64,000 nucleotides of DNA, taken from Hirudinaria manillensis (lineage: Eukaryota; Annelida; Clitellata; Hirudinida; Hirudinidae). Below, piece after piece: positions 35,701 to 47,570 of the stretch. How positions within the stretch are numbered: position 1 is the stretch's first letter; the number at the start of each line of letters is the position of its first letter. The notes under the pieces are model-generated. The model was not told the DNA's origin. It saw only the letters and a program-made list of their open reading frames with translations, and made no database searches. A program made the translations under genes and the position numbers. The stretch lies in NCBI GenBank assembly GCA_034509925.1, contig CM067530.1, positions 11,237,001 to 11,301,000 on the forward strand, given 5' to 3'.

Positions 35701-37957
35701 CATGCAGGACATGAGGAAAGGTAAAATCAATGAAGGTGAAGCTACTCTCAGGATGAAGATCACTCTCGAAGAGGGCAAACAAGACCCTGTGGCTTACAGG
35801 ATCAAGTTCACACCTCACCATCGAACTGGAGACAAATGGTCAGCCAACGAACATCACCTTTTATGCTTTTAGGAATCGAAATTAATGCATTTAAGAGTTT
35901 TTATTTATAAATGATAAAATAAATACCATTGAAAGGTGCATTTACCCGACCTATGACTACACCCATTGTCTCTGCGACTCCATCGAGAACATCACTCACT
36001 CGCTTTGCACCAAAGAATTCCAGTCAAGGTATGTTAACTTTTTTTAAATTTTTTTATTTAATTATAATCTATTTAGTAATAATATATAATTATTACAGTT
36101 ATAGTATTTCCCCCAAATAAAATTCTAAGTGATGTATTTTTTGTTGTCAATTTGTAGGAGGTCTTCTTACTATTGGCTGTGCAATGCCCTTGATCTCTAC
36201 TGTCCCGTCCAATGGGAGTATGGCCGTCTCAATCTCCATTACACTGTGGTGTCGAAAAGAAAGATAGCCAAGCTGATCTCAGAGAAGATAGTCAGGTATA
36301 TAGCATTTAAATTGGTGTTTAATCTGACATTGTATTCTTAAATCATTATCGAATAAATATTTTTTTATAAATTGGACTTAAACCTAAAAAATTACTTTCA
36401 TTAAGGGATTGGGATGATCCGAGGCTGTTCACCCTAACTGCACTCAGGAGGCGTGGCTTCCCTCCAGAGGCCATCAACATGTTCTGTGGAAAGGTAGGCA
36501 TATTCCATATTTGCTTACTCGATTGATTGACAGTCATTGTAACTTAGCAGTATATATTAAGGTATTCAGTGTTGATTTCATGTTATAGGTTGGAGTTTCA
36601 ATGGCACAGGTGGTACTTGATCCTGCCATGCTGGAGACTTGTGTTAGGGATGTGCTGAATGTCATGGCACCAAGGTATATACTGCTTATTTATCTTATTT
36701 ATGAATTGATGATTACTTATACTGTTTTAATCTTCCAATGATTATTTACACTGTTTTTATTAGCTGAATTAGCCACATTCATTTTTGGAATAAATTATGT
36801 TAAATTTTAATATTTCCTCTTTCCCAAAAGAGCCATGGCAGTCATTGATCCCCTGAAGGTGGTTATTACGAACCTCCCCGAAGACTACCCAAGGACGCTG
36901 CGTGTCGCAGACTTCCCGAACGACGAGACAAAGTCGCACCACGACGTGCCCTTCTGCAACGTCATTTACATCGAGAAGTCTGACTTCAGAGAGGTTGGTA
37001 AAACATCAGATAATTGAATTATTTATATTATTATTAATTAATAATTACAATTATTTGAATTGCTGTCCAGACAGTTGTAACAGGTTAAATTCAAAATCAT
37101 TTTTCAATGCAGACTGCAGATAAGAATTACAAGCGACTGGCAGCCAATCAGTCCGTCGGACTCAGGTACGCAAACCTGGCCATCACCGTGGAGAGGTCAG
37201 TCAAGGATGAAAAGACAGGGGAGGTGAAGGAGCTCTTTGTCAAGTGCCACCAGCTGTCTGAGGTGTCGAAGCCAAAGGCATTCATCCATTGGGTGTCTGA
37301 TCCACTGATCTGCGAAGTCAGGCTCTACGAGAGACTGTGAGTTGGAATACATTTCTAGCAAGAAGTACATGATTTATTTACTTAGATATGGTATGTAGTA
37401 ATATTTTAACATTCTGATTAATTTTAATAACCAACATTTGTAGTTATTAATAATTGTATTCTTCTGATAATTGGAGACAACAAGGATTCAAGTTTTTAAT
37501 GCAAAAAAATCTTATTCTTTAAGATTCAGGCACAAAAACCCAGAGGACAAAGCTGAAGTTCCTAACGGTTTTGTCAGCGACTGTAATCCAGTAAGAACTT
37601 TGGTCATTCAAGTAAAAAGCACATGTTGATTCAGGCAATACCAAAATTATATGACCTTGCAGAACTCTCTGAAGGTCATTGAGAATGCCATGGTTGACAG
37701 GTCAGTGTCCAAGGCAAAGGTTTTGGATAAATTTCAATTCGAGAGGGTTGGATATTTCTGCGTCGATTCTGACACCACCAAAGACAAGGTGAGAATTCAG
37801 TTTTGTTTGAAAGATACAACTTCTGATTAGTAGCATTTGTTAGGCTTCAGCAGAAATAATTTGCAGGCTTAGTTTATATATTTTAAATCTTTTTCTTTTA
37901 TAGTTTGTCTTCAACCTGACCTTGCCATTGAAGGAAGATCCTGGAAAGGCAACATAA
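31276..37957 (+). CDS. QARS1: Glutaminyl-tRNA synthetase, cytosolic
   Basis: Charges tRNA-Gln with glutamine in the cytosol. 21 exons: 31276-31395, 31520-31673, 31797-31906, 32108-32183, 32328-32392, 32593-32658, 32868-32985, 33063-33134, 33244-33329, 33400-33486, 34223-34510, 35708-35838, 35936-36028, 36158-36295, 36406-36493, 36589-36674, 36831-36993, 37113-37336, 37524-37590, 37663-37788, 37904-37957. All junctions close in frame, giving 803 residues (human 775). The N-terminal non-specific RNA-binding domain is present ([15 protein letters not shown]), then a Lys/Ser-rich linker. The class I signature HIGH is at residues 303-306 ([15 protein letters not shown]). The KMSKS-type loop is VVSKRK at 518-523. 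The C-terminal anticodon-binding beta barrels end in LKEDPGKAT. The start at 31276 aligns with the human N-terminus. Introns 10 and 11 carry the snoRNA array. Confidence 0.96.
32722..32776. repeat. ATT trinucleotide microsatellite in QARS intron 6
   Basis: ATT repeat with minor variants between exons 6 and 7 of QARS. Confidence 0.85.
33586..33720 (+). ncRNA. H/ACA snoRNA-like unit 1 (QARS intron 10)
   Basis: 5' hairpin closed by CCACAAT (33586-33592) with ATTGTGG (33639-33645), inner stem TGCTG/CAGCA. 3' hairpin closed by TGGAAC/GTTTCA with inner stem GCTGTGTA/TGCATAGC. Pocket strands TTAATTA and CAGTC. ACA at 33715-33717, exactly three bases before the unit end. The hinge (TATATTGA) is a near match to the H box ANANNA. 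Sense orientation in a QARS intron fits processing from the spliced intron. Confidence 0.75.
33806..33938 (+). ncRNA. H/ACA snoRNA-like unit 2 (QARS intron 10)
   Basis: 5' hairpin CCACAA/TTGTGG with inner TGCTG/CAGCA. Hinge with a perfect H box AGACAA. 3' hairpin base TGAAAC/GTTTCA, where other copies have a G-U pair (TGGAAC). Pocket ATAATTA and CAGTC. ACA at 33933-33935, followed by three bases. Confidence 0.75.
33980..34132 (+). ncRNA. H/ACA snoRNA-like unit 3 (QARS intron 10)
   Basis: 5' hairpin base CCACGATC (33980-33987) pairs perfectly with GATCGTGG (34033-34040). Both strands are changed relative to unit 1, so pairing is kept. H box AGATTA fits ANANNA. The 3' hairpin upper stem CTGTGCATCC/GGATGTGCAG pairs over 10 bp with two wobbles. 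Pocket TTAATTA and CAGTC. ACA at 34127-34129. Confidence 0.8.
34618..34752 (+). ncRNA. H/ACA snoRNA-like unit 4 (QARS intron 11)
   Basis: CCACATTAACTTGCTATGCTG start as in units 1-3, paired less perfectly with AATCGTGG. Hinge AGATTG. 3' hairpin base TGGAAC/GTTTCA, pocket ATAATTA and CAGTC. ACA at 34747-34749. Confidence 0.65.
34828..34962 (+). ncRNA. H/ACA snoRNA-like unit 5 (QARS intron 11)
   Basis: 5' hairpin base CCACAA/TTGTGG, inner TGCT/AGCA, with a changed 5' pocket (CATCTTGCTCTGA). 3' base TGGAAC pairs with GTTTTG by wobbles. Pocket ATAATTA and CAGTC kept. ACA at 34957-34959. Confidence 0.65.
35031..35159 (+). ncRNA. H/ACA snoRNA-like unit 6 (QARS intron 11)
   Basis: 5' hairpin base CCACAAGCT pairs perfectly with AGCTTGTGG (35075-35083), both strands changed relative to other copies. 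The 5' pocket differs from units 1-4. 3' hairpin pocket TTAATTA and CAGTC kept. Terminal box is ATA instead of ACA (35154-35156), a variant known in some H/ACA RNAs. Confidence 0.65.
35192..35326 (+). ncRNA. H/ACA snoRNA-like unit 7 (QARS intron 11)
   Basis: 5' hairpin base CCATAATATG pairs with CATATTGTGG over 10 bp with one wobble. Inner stem ATGCC/GGCAT. The 5' pocket is entirely different from units 1-4. 3' hairpin TGGAAC/GTTTCA with ATAATTA and CAGTC. ACA at 35321-35323. Confidence 0.65.
35427..35583 (+). ncRNA. H/ACA snoRNA-like unit 8 (QARS intron 11)
   Basis: 5' hairpin nearly identical to unit 1 (CCACAAT/ATTGTGG). The 3' hairpin upper stem CTGCACATTC/GAATGTGCAG is a perfect 10 bp. 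The 3' base TGGGAC/GTCTCA is a compensated version of TGGAAC/GTTTCA. Pocket TTAATTA and CAGTC. ACA at 35578-35580. Confidence 0.75.
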
Positions 37958-38310
37958 ACAAATGCAAAGCAATTTTAAATGTCTTTGAAACATTGATTTC
38001 AAGATGATGTTGTGTTCTGCTTTGAAAGATTGTTAATTGTTTGATTAAAGATGTCTTTGGTCATTTTGTCTGCTCACAGAAAATTTTTGGTTGGAATCAT
38101 AGAACCATTTATTCAACAGTGTAAAGGCTAAGATTTCCTGATCAAAAAACCAAAATATCATACAATTAGAAATAAATCGTGCTTGTTGTGTTTATGCAAT
38201 TGTCAATTAACTTATAGAAATTAAATCGAATCAAAAATTGGAAGATTGGATGAGGACGTGTGAGCAGTTGAGAATCATTTGCTTCTAGGGAATGTTTGCT
38301 TTCCAAGGTG
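37958..38310. other. Tail-to-tail spacer between QARS and UAP1 copy A
   Basis: 353 bp holding both 3' UTRs. The two transcripts converge and may overlap. No other feature seen. Confidence 0.5.
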
Positions 38311-40816
38311 TTAGGCATTGATGCAAATAGGTTCACTGAATGTCTTTCCCTTTGCAACTTTCTCGAGACCCTGTAAATTAGATTGAAACTTTTATAAAAT
38401 GTTCTTGTTTTGTATATGAGTTGAACTACTTATACCAGAGTCTATTAAGAATCATATAATGGGGTCCAGCAAAATTTGTTTGCAAGCAGAAAAAATGTAC
38501 TTAATTACCTCTCCGGCGTACGAGACGAGAGGGGACACCTCGCAGATGACCAAGTCGTGTCCATCACCGGTTGGCACGACGATGCCTCCTGCCTTCTCGA
38601 TCCACTTCTTGTGCTGCTTGAAGATGGCAGACCTGGAAGTTGAAGGACAATCACAGCCTGCAGAATCCGCATTCTTCAGTGGAGAGAATTCATCCTCTCT
38701 CTTGACTCCCCAAACTGCAAAGTCACTGGAAAATAGCAAAGATTGTGAGATGGTGTTGCTAGCATCAGTGTCTGACTAATTGCAGAGATATGATAAAACT
38801 ATCATCCAAATTGAAATTACTCAGTGAATTGGAAAACATCAAAGATGAATTTTTCCATCTTGATCCCGTTGGGGGTGCTGGGTTTGACAAGTGCTCCGTT
38901 GTTGTCACAGTAAGGGATCTTCTTCTTTGCAACATGATGGATGAGGTCTCTCTCTTTCCTGGAAGACCGTGATTGAAAGTTGATAATAAATAAGAATTTA
39001 GAAGAATTAACCAATAAAATAAATCCTGCTGATATTATGCAAGCAAGTACAAGGACAAACTTACTTAATGATGTCCAGGATGAATTGAACGGTGAAGAAG
39101 TGATTGGCAATTCCACCTCCGTTGTAGGTCAACTTTCCATCCTCCGACCTCATTTCACAAACCTCCTTGGTGACCTCGCTGTATTCAGCGACATGGTACT
39201 TGCCATTGTGCCTGCAAATAACTCCAACCGGTTCTGATGGGTCCGTCTTTTCAACAACCTGGTCAAGTGTAAATTTGTAACGTTAATTAGGGAATAAAAA
39301 ATAACAAAATATTACTTTTTAATATAATAATATAAACATGAAATGATCATTAAATAAATGAATTATTGAAAAAAAGAGTAGCAGTGAAATATAATGAGGA
39401 ACAACAAAGTCTAACCTTGAAACCACAATGGGCTTTCTTGGCCACGCAGAAGCCGATAAAGACTGGATCGGCGATCCTAACTAGGATGTTGTCGACGCAG
39501 TAAACATGGAGGTATTCGACAGAACGTCTTTGGAGGTCATCGATGATCTTGTTCTTGTAGAGAGCAGAATAGAGTCCGCCATTGCCATCTGAAGGAGCAA
39601 GACTAAAGATTCATCTTGCTATAAAGTTGTCAAAGCCTATTTCTAAGCAATGAAACTGACTACCAATGAAAGGCTATGAATGGTTAACCAGTTAGGGATA
39701 ATATCTACTAAACAAATTGGTACGTGAACGTGGAAAAAGTCCTGCCTGGAGACTGGGCAATGACACCCGGAGATTCGAGCATCATTCGACCGCTGAATTC
39801 GGCGCATGGAAGGCATCCCTGGCTGAAGAAGACGACATTATCTTTGGAGAGACCAAAGTATTTGTTGTCCTCAAAGAATTTTATGGTGGCCTTTTGTGTT
39901 GGTCCACTGGTCATGATGTACCTTAGAAGTTGTGTAGAAGAGTGTAGGACAATCAATTATAATAGCATGGTAATATTCAGCTATTGGCATTGTTACATTA
40001 TTAACTTTAACGTTGATTTTGTTAAATTAAAACAAACAGAAATGGAACCAGACCGATATGAAACTATTAAAATATTACTTATATAATATAAATAATACAA
40101 ACTTTAGCATTAATTATTAACAAGATATTATTGTATTAATTTGGTCTGCTTGTAATAGCTCATTGAAATGGTTGTGTTAATTACCAATATTTTCCCAACT
40201 TACCATGGAATGACACACTCCTTCCCACATGCGTCTGAAGCCAACTGCTGGATCCTGATCAACCTCTCTGCCATCAACTGGAAAAGGGTTTTTCCAGAAG
40301 GGAGTCCGACGTCGTACATTCCCTTGGGGTAGCTGACACCGAGCCTCGTGCCCTGACCTCCGGCCAGTAGGATCACACCAACCTTACCCTGACCTATATA
40401 CTTGAAGCCTGATGTGGTAGATGCAGTTTAAATAAAGTTCAATGTGATAATGATTAAAGAATTGATCCCAACATTAGAATTAAATTAACAATCAGATTTA
40501 ACATAAAGTCTTCAAAATTAGATCAAAACAACAAACCTTCCTTCTCATATTCCTTTAACAGCTCTGGACTGGTGGCATCCACACTACCATAAACAGACTG
40601 AGGAACTGGTTCCAGGTCATCTGGTCCATACTGTTTACCCCCTATGGAGCCTTGGGTGCACTGATCAAAGCATTTCTTGAAATGTTCGAGATCAATTGCA
40701 TCAATTTGTTCCAACAGGGACTTTTTTTCTTCTTCATTCAATTTCTCCCAAAACTGAAGCAAGTGGGTTTGGTCAAAGGCTTTCAACTGTTCATAAACCC
40801 TCTTGTATTCTTCCAT
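38311..40816 (-). CDS. UAP1: UDP-N-acetylhexosamine pyrophosphorylase, copy A
   Basis: Makes UDP-GlcNAc (or UDP-GalNAc) from UTP and the sugar-1-phosphate in the cytosol, the donor for chitin, N-glycans and GPI anchors. Eight exons: 40816-40537, 40408-40204, 39921-39746, 39588-39416, 39258-39065, 38958-38821, 38725-38509, 38370-38311, giving 480 residues. The nucleotide-binding signature [10 protein letters not shown] is at 108-117, followed by [20 protein letters not shown]. Other family blocks are [51 protein letters not shown] and [12 protein letters not shown]. The intron after exon 3 has a GC donor (CCAG|GCAGGA). The start at 40816 is preceded by AAACAG|CAAC, so a 5' UTR exon probably lies upstream. 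Adjacent to a paralogue with the same intron positions. Confidence 0.95.
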
Positions 40817-42232
40817 GTTGCTGTTTGAAAATTTGAACAACTTGAGACATTAAGTTTTTGTCTTTAAGAAACATATTTTCATTACGAATAACTTTTGAGC
40901 ATGCATTTATTAATGTAAACAGAGACAACTGTTTTATTACTAAAGATATATAAAAATACACCATGCAAACAATCTTAATTTGGCCTAGCCTTAATTCCAA
41001 TTTAAGGCTTGAGTTTGATAGCTTGAATGAGTTTGATACAAACAGTAAAATCAAGTTTCATCAAATTCATAACTAGACATCAATTTACGTTTCTTCTGCA
41101 AAATTTAAATGTAAGTAATTTTCTAAAGAAAACTTACTAATTGCAGAAAATAAGCCAAATCAGAGAATTAAACAAGCTACAAATCTGGTTACGTGGCGAA
41201 CATATATGTTTATATATGGTCATATGACAGCTTATGGTGAGCAAGATGCATATTATCTGGTCAAGTGACTAAACGAACAATAAACGCATTAGCCCTCCTT
41301 TGTTTAAAATGTAGCTGAGAAATCTTTATTCACATAAAAACTGCTAAATTATGCTTTCAAGATGTCTGGATGCAACTGCAATGTCGCTTTGATTCTCAAA
41401 ATTTGGAATTTAGACGATCGAACAGTCATCTAAAACCAAATGAGGCTTAAATGAAAAACACCATCAATTTCTAAACTCACCTGAACCGATAGCCGTGAAC
41501 CCTCGTAAACTTTGCTGCCTGAAGTAGCTTTGTATAAAGGTGAACGCCGGCTAACTAAGTCTAGATAAATTAGTCGAAAACTTTGCCTCTCAATTTGTTG
41601 CATTTACAATCTGAGATTTTTTTTTATTATAAATAACAACTGCAAAGAAATTCTTTGTTTACAATTAATATCTTCATCAAACTTTCGGTAAAATGTACAA
41701 TTAATATAACGATATAATAGTGACTGTCAAATCTAGATAGGGAGTGTACTGATATATGGACTTTATAAAACATGTTAAATTTAAAATTCAGCTGGTGATC
41801 TGGAAAAAGAAATATCTATATTCTGAGATCATAACTTGTTTCAGCTAGAAATCTTGGAGGGTCTCTTCAATTAAGGATATCTAGTCAACAAGTCGACATG
41901 GCAATATATTACTTTTAAAGTGCAGATAATTTTTGAGATTGCAAGTTGGTAATTTATTAATGCCTCCAGGAAATTTACTTAACGGCTACAAAGGCAATTT
42001 TGACCTTGTCATCAATAAGATCATTGTTTTATACTTGATAATAATATGTTTATTGATATAGTAATGCTCAGCACTAATATAACGATTGTTAAATTTAAAA
42101 TTCAAAGTTCAAATGGTGATGTGGCATCTGTCGAACAAAATATAAATTTATAACGACTGCCAATTTTGGAATCGATATTTTTATTGGTATAAAATAATTT
42201 ATGCGTATTTTCTTCGCCCATGAGGGAGTTTG
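40817..42232. other. Spacer between the two UAP1 copies
   Basis: AT-rich DNA that should contain the promoter and 5' UTR exon of copy A and the 3' flank of copy B. No coding frame is supported. Confidence 0.5.
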
Positions 42233-44407
42233 TTAGTTGATGTTCACAGGTTCTTTGTAAGTCTTTCCGCTCACCATTCTCTTGAGACCCTATTGATAAG
42301 GTGTTAAAATAGAAAACAATTGCAATGAATATGGACAGACATCGTAAGTAGAAATGGATTTGCATTAGGTGACTAACTTCTCCGGCATAGGAGACAAGAG
42401 GGGACACCTCACAGACGACCAAATCTTGTCCATCACCGCTTGGCACGACGGTGCCTCCTGCCTTCTCGATCCACTTCTTGTGCTGCTTGAAGATGGCAGA
42501 CCTGGAAGTTGAAGGACAATCACAGCCTGCAGAATCCGCATTCTTCAGTGGAGAGAATTCATCCTCTCTCTTGACTCCCCAAACTGCAAAGTCACTGGAA
42601 AAATATCGTCGGTTAAATGATTTAATTTGTGAATCCAACGTCATGGCATATAAAAATGAAACTCTAGATGGACGTTAGTCATAAAATCGCTTACTCCGTG
42701 AACTGGAAGACATCGAAGATGAATTTTTCCATTTTGATTCCATTTGGGGCAGTAGGCTTAGCCAATGCTCCGTTGCTATCGCAGTATGGAATCTTCTTCT
42801 TCGCAACGTGATGGACAAGGTCTCTCTCTTTCCTTGAAGGATACGATCAGGTATAAGGTATTGTTAAAAGCCGTTCAAATCCCACACGGTCATATGAAGC
42901 TTACGAAGCGATGTCCAGGATGAATTGGACGGTGAAGAAGTGATTGGCAATTCCACCTCCGTTGTAGGTCAATTTTCCATCCTCCGACCTCATTTCACAA
43001 ACCTCCTTGGTGACCTCACTGTATTCAGCGACATGGTACTTGCCATTGTGTCTGCAAATAACTCCAACCGGTTCGGCTGGATTTGTCTTTTCCACGACCT
43101 AGAAATCCAGTTTGATTATTATCAGCCATTTTAAAGTTTTCCGAACGTTCATTAGATCATAGTCATTTATTAATAAAAAAAAAAACTTGCGATTTTCATA
43201 ATCTAACCTTGTAACCGCAATGGGCTTTCTTGGCCACGCAGAAGCCGATGAAGACTGGATCGGCGATCCTAACGAGGATGTTGTCGACGCAGTAAACGTG
43301 GAGGTATTCGACGGAACGTCTTTGGAGATCATCGATGATCTTGTTCTTGTAGAGAGCAGAATAGAGCCCGCCATTGCCATCTGATGGCATTGTTATTAAT
43401 CAAGTTAAAAAAAACTTTTAAAATTCTGCCACAATAATCAAGGATAAGCAGCAGTTTGAAAAAGAAATCTAGCCTGGAGACTGGGCAATGACACCCGGAG
43501 ATTCAAGCATCATTCGACCGTTGAATTCGGCACATGGAAGGCATCCCTGGCTGAAGAAGATGACGTTATCTTTGGAGAGACCAAAGTATTTGTTGTCCTC
43601 AAAGAATTTTATGGTGGCCTTTTGTGTTGGTCCACTGGTCATGATGTACCTTAGGAATGACATAAGTGTTTGATGTCACACATATTCTCGATCGTATATT
43701 TATGATTGATTGAGTGATTCAATTCATTGAGCAGTCAGTTGCGGTTTAATGCAATTGTTATCATTATTCACTATTTATATACTTACTGAATAAAATGCAA
43801 ACATTTATTGTATGGCGTTTTTGCAGCAGCGAAAGAAACACTCCTATTACCATGGAACAACACATTCCTTCCCACATGCGTCTGAAGCCAACTGCTGGAT
43901 CCTGATCAACCTCTCTGCCATCAACTGGAAAAGGGTTTTTCCAGAAGGAAGTCCGACGTCGTACATTCCCTTGGGGTAGCTAACACCGAGCCTCGTGCCC
44001 TGACCTCCGGCCAATAGGATTACACCGACTTTACCATTACCTATCTGCTTAAAGCCTGATGAAATAATAATAATAATAATAATTTTATTAATGTACAAAT
44101 TGATATAACTGAGGACATTCGACATACCTTCTTCTTCATATTCCTTTAACAGCTCTGGACTGGTGGCATCCACACTACCATAAACAGACTGAGGAACTGG
44201 TTCCAGGTCATCTGGTCCATACTGTTTACCCCCTATGGAGCCTTGGGTGCACTGATCAAAGCATTTCTTGAAATGTTCGAGATCAATTGCATCAATTTGT
44301 TCCAACAGGGACTTTTTTTCTTCTTCATTCAATTTCTCCCAAAATTGAAGCAAGTGGGTTTGGTCAAAAGCCTTCAGCTCCTCGTAGACCCTCGTGTATT
44401 CTTCCAT
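42233..44407 (-). CDS. UAP1: UDP-N-acetylhexosamine pyrophosphorylase, copy B
   Basis: Tandem paralogue of the neighbouring gene with the same role. Eight exons: 44407-44128, 44055-43851, 43649-43474, 43380-43208, 43098-42905, 42832-42695, 42594-42378, 42289-42233, giving 479 residues. Seven of eight exons have exactly the same length as in copy A, and the last differs by one codon (ends [10 protein letters not shown]). Signature [10 protein letters not shown] is present. The third intron again uses a GC donor (CCAG|GCTAGA). Exon 1 and exon 7 are almost identical in DNA to copy A, whereas exon 6 differs at many silent sites. The first exon is preceded by TTAACAG|CAAC, as in copy A, pointing to an upstream leader exon. 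Confidence 0.95.
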
Positions 44408-45252
44408 GTTGCTGTTAAAAATATTTACCTACTTCAGATGCTAAGTCTTTGTCTTGCAATTATTTTTTGGAGAGCTTTCACAATAAATTTTAAAACATAG
44501 CAATCCTAGCTCCTAAACTAGTTTAATGAAAAACTCTATTAAATTAATTATTTAATGCATACACAACTTAAATTCTATATAAAAGCGCCTTATCTCCTTT
44601 TACAAATTAAAAAGAAATAAACCTGCCTAAAACACGATCGAAATTTCATAAAATCATAACAAACAGCTCACTTGTGTGGTTCAATAACAAGTGGTTACTG
44701 CTTGGTTGACCAGTTCAATATAAGAGGTTCTGAACAAAAGATTCTAAAAGCCCGTGGAAACTAATACCGGGTAACAATGATTGCGCAACAATACCTTGAA
44801 AGTCACCTTGAAATAAGCCAGACATTTAATTTTTGTTTTTATAAATTCATCTTTTCGTGAAAAATTCATCGAAATCGAATTTGCTTCTAGTCTTTTTTCT
44901 TTAAACGAAAATTCCATAAAATTAAATTAATTCCAATTAAAATATTTGCCAAAAAGATATCCATAGATTTTCGTAACAATTGAGAACGCACCCAGCAGAT
45001 GATTGGTCGGCCATTGTCCGTGACTCTCCACAAACATTTCAAACAGTTGTTTGTGTTTGTCAATGGACGTGGATTATAAATCTGTTTCCCACTGGACGAA
45101 GCTTATGGCCACAGGAGATCTTTTGTTTGATGGACTGAATTGTTCCGACAATTACATTTACATTATCTTTCTATTACTATTACATTATATGCAAATATAT
45201 GTATAATGACCTACCTTAGAGTTCAAATAACAACAACAACAACAACAACAAC

Positions 45253-45298
<46 letters not shown>

Positions 45299-45781
45299 GT
45301 AATAATAATAATAAATGTTCTTTAATTTATCATTTGCAGATATTGGAATATAATAAATTACATTACATATCTTTATGTCGCACTACATTTGAACATTGGT
45401 AGTCGTAAATTTTAATCAAATGGAACATTTGTTTGAGAGACAATGTCATTATTCTAAATATTCATTATTCTAATTGTTGTAAATGGAGTTTTTAATTTCT
45501 TATAAGACTTACAAATTGATTTTCTAGAAAAAAAAGAGGTGAATCCTGATGTAGGATATTAATGAAATCTTGAAAACGTTTGTTCATAAGAACCGATAAA
45601 AAGCCGACCATTAGCTTGTCGTACAAAATTTTATTGAAAAAAAGGCATAAATTCAAATTGCATAAACAACACTGCAAAACTTTAATCGACTCTTTTTTTT
45701 CTCTGGATAAACATCGCGAAGCCAACTCAACGGGAGCTTCGATTAATCGATTAATCGTACAATCGATTAATAGATTAATCT
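44408..45781. other. Upstream region of UAP1 copy B and 3' flank of the next gene
   Basis: AT-rich, with a compound microsatellite (45229-45314) and no supported coding frame. Confidence 0.5.
45229..45314. repeat. AAC/AAT compound microsatellite
   Basis: About 8 AAC units followed by about 20 AAT units with one variant. Confidence 0.95.
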
Positions 45782-46531
45782 TCACTTGTTGTCCATAGTG
45801 AAAGCCAGCAGAGTGGCCGACTCCAAATCTGACTTCGTGGCTGTCATCGGAATACCTTTCGTGGATCGTCTGCGACTGAAAAAGTCCATAGGGAGAATTG
45901 GTGGGGGTTCCACGCAAGACACATCGAGACAACATTCGTAGGTGACCCCTGGGTCATGCTCCCCGACCTTTGGCTTGACCTGATCCTTTGGTGGCTTCGA
46001 CTCTGGAGTTAAGGCGCGTTAGCAGATTTTAAATTTAACCTCTTGCGTTTCGGTCAGCGAACATGCTTTGGATTTAATGATTTAATCGTTAATTCACATT
46101 TAATCGGATTTATGTAACGATTACGTTTAGAGAAGCATCGACTGAATTTAGAAGAGCAGGATGTAACGTTATTGATCATCGTTATATATATTATTATTAA
46201 CGCAGTTTATTAATTAACATTTACTTTTAATTTCAAATTTTCATCTCCTATAGAACTCACTTCCACGCGAGAAAAATTTCTCGATGTATCTGAAAAAGTC
46301 TCTAAACTTGCTTTGCTCCATGGATTCCGTCTCTGTAGACACCGTCTCCGTTTTGGCAGGAGTCCTTGTACGCTTCTTGAAACTGTCAGACACTGTCTCA
46401 CGGGTGGAGATGGACTGACGGTGCTTGTTCCGAGAGAAAATCCTCTGCAGTTCATTTAGCGAGTATGAATTTCTGAATTTCTTCAAAGTTTTGCCATTAA
46501 ACTTGTAAAAATTTAAAATGTTTGTCAACAT
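45782..46531 (-). CDS. Small unrecognised protein, downstream first-exon form
   Basis: Alternative first exon 46531-46261 (MLTNILNFYKFNGKTLKKF; later SKFRDFFRYIEKFFSRG) with a strong donor GGAA|GTGAGT in phase 1, spliced to the shared last exon 46002-45782, giving 163 residues. The first exon is basic and Ser/Thr-rich. A TATA-like run at 47142-47153 in minus orientation might drive it through a leader exon ending TTGAG|GTAAAC near 46925. No family is recognised. Confidence 0.45.
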
Positions 46532-47416
46532 ATTCTACGGCTTTGAATGGTTCGAGATTAGCTCCAGATAATAGTGTTTCTAATAGTTTATCTAAGCTTG
46601 GATTTACTCTAAACTAATGCATAATTCAGTTACGAAATCTGGTACCAACGAAAAGAGCGTTTTAATACCATCAATGCTTTTGAACCTGCTTCCTGAATTG
46701 AACATAATGTAAGTGAAGAGACTCAAAGCTTGCTTTTGGTCAGGATACAACACAGATTCTACACATAGTTTCATCACCATTTATGCAATAAGTTAATTAC
46801 ATCACCAGCACTAATTGGTAGCATATCGTTATATGAACAATAAGAGGCCAAAAATAGTGACAACCACGTTACTGGTAGCATTGAACTAGGCCATATAAAA
46901 AAAAGGGTCAGGCCAGGTCAAAGTTTACCTCAATAAACCAATCCCTTATTAATACGATCGGTGTAAACAACGCTGAGATTACCTGAGATGTCATGGCATG
47001 ACTATACCTGTCAGTAATTATGCTACCTGTAGGTAGGTGAAAACTCATCGAAACCCACCTGAGCGACAAAACAAGGGTTTTTCCGCTCAGAACCGATCGG
47101 TACAGGTGAACAGGTGGGGCTCGCAAAATAGAGATGTGCGTGTATATATATATTCACAGACTCGTCTGGTCTGATCTTAATAGGCTTTGTTTATTTCAAC
47201 TTCAACTCAAAGCTTACAATTAGTCCAACTAATTTGTGTTAATAATTTTAAAAAAAATCTCTTCATGAAAAATTACTATTTTAGTTGATGATGATGTTGA
47301 TGATGATATTATAGAGTGATAGTAATTATAATAACTATCTGTTATAATAACGATCTTTTGTTATCTTATCTTATCGTATATTATAATATATCACATATTG
47401 TTATAATTATCAATTA

Positions 47417-47454
<38 letters not shown>

Positions 47455-47479
47455 TATATTATTATTATTATTATCTTTA

Positions 47480-47570
<91 letters not shown>

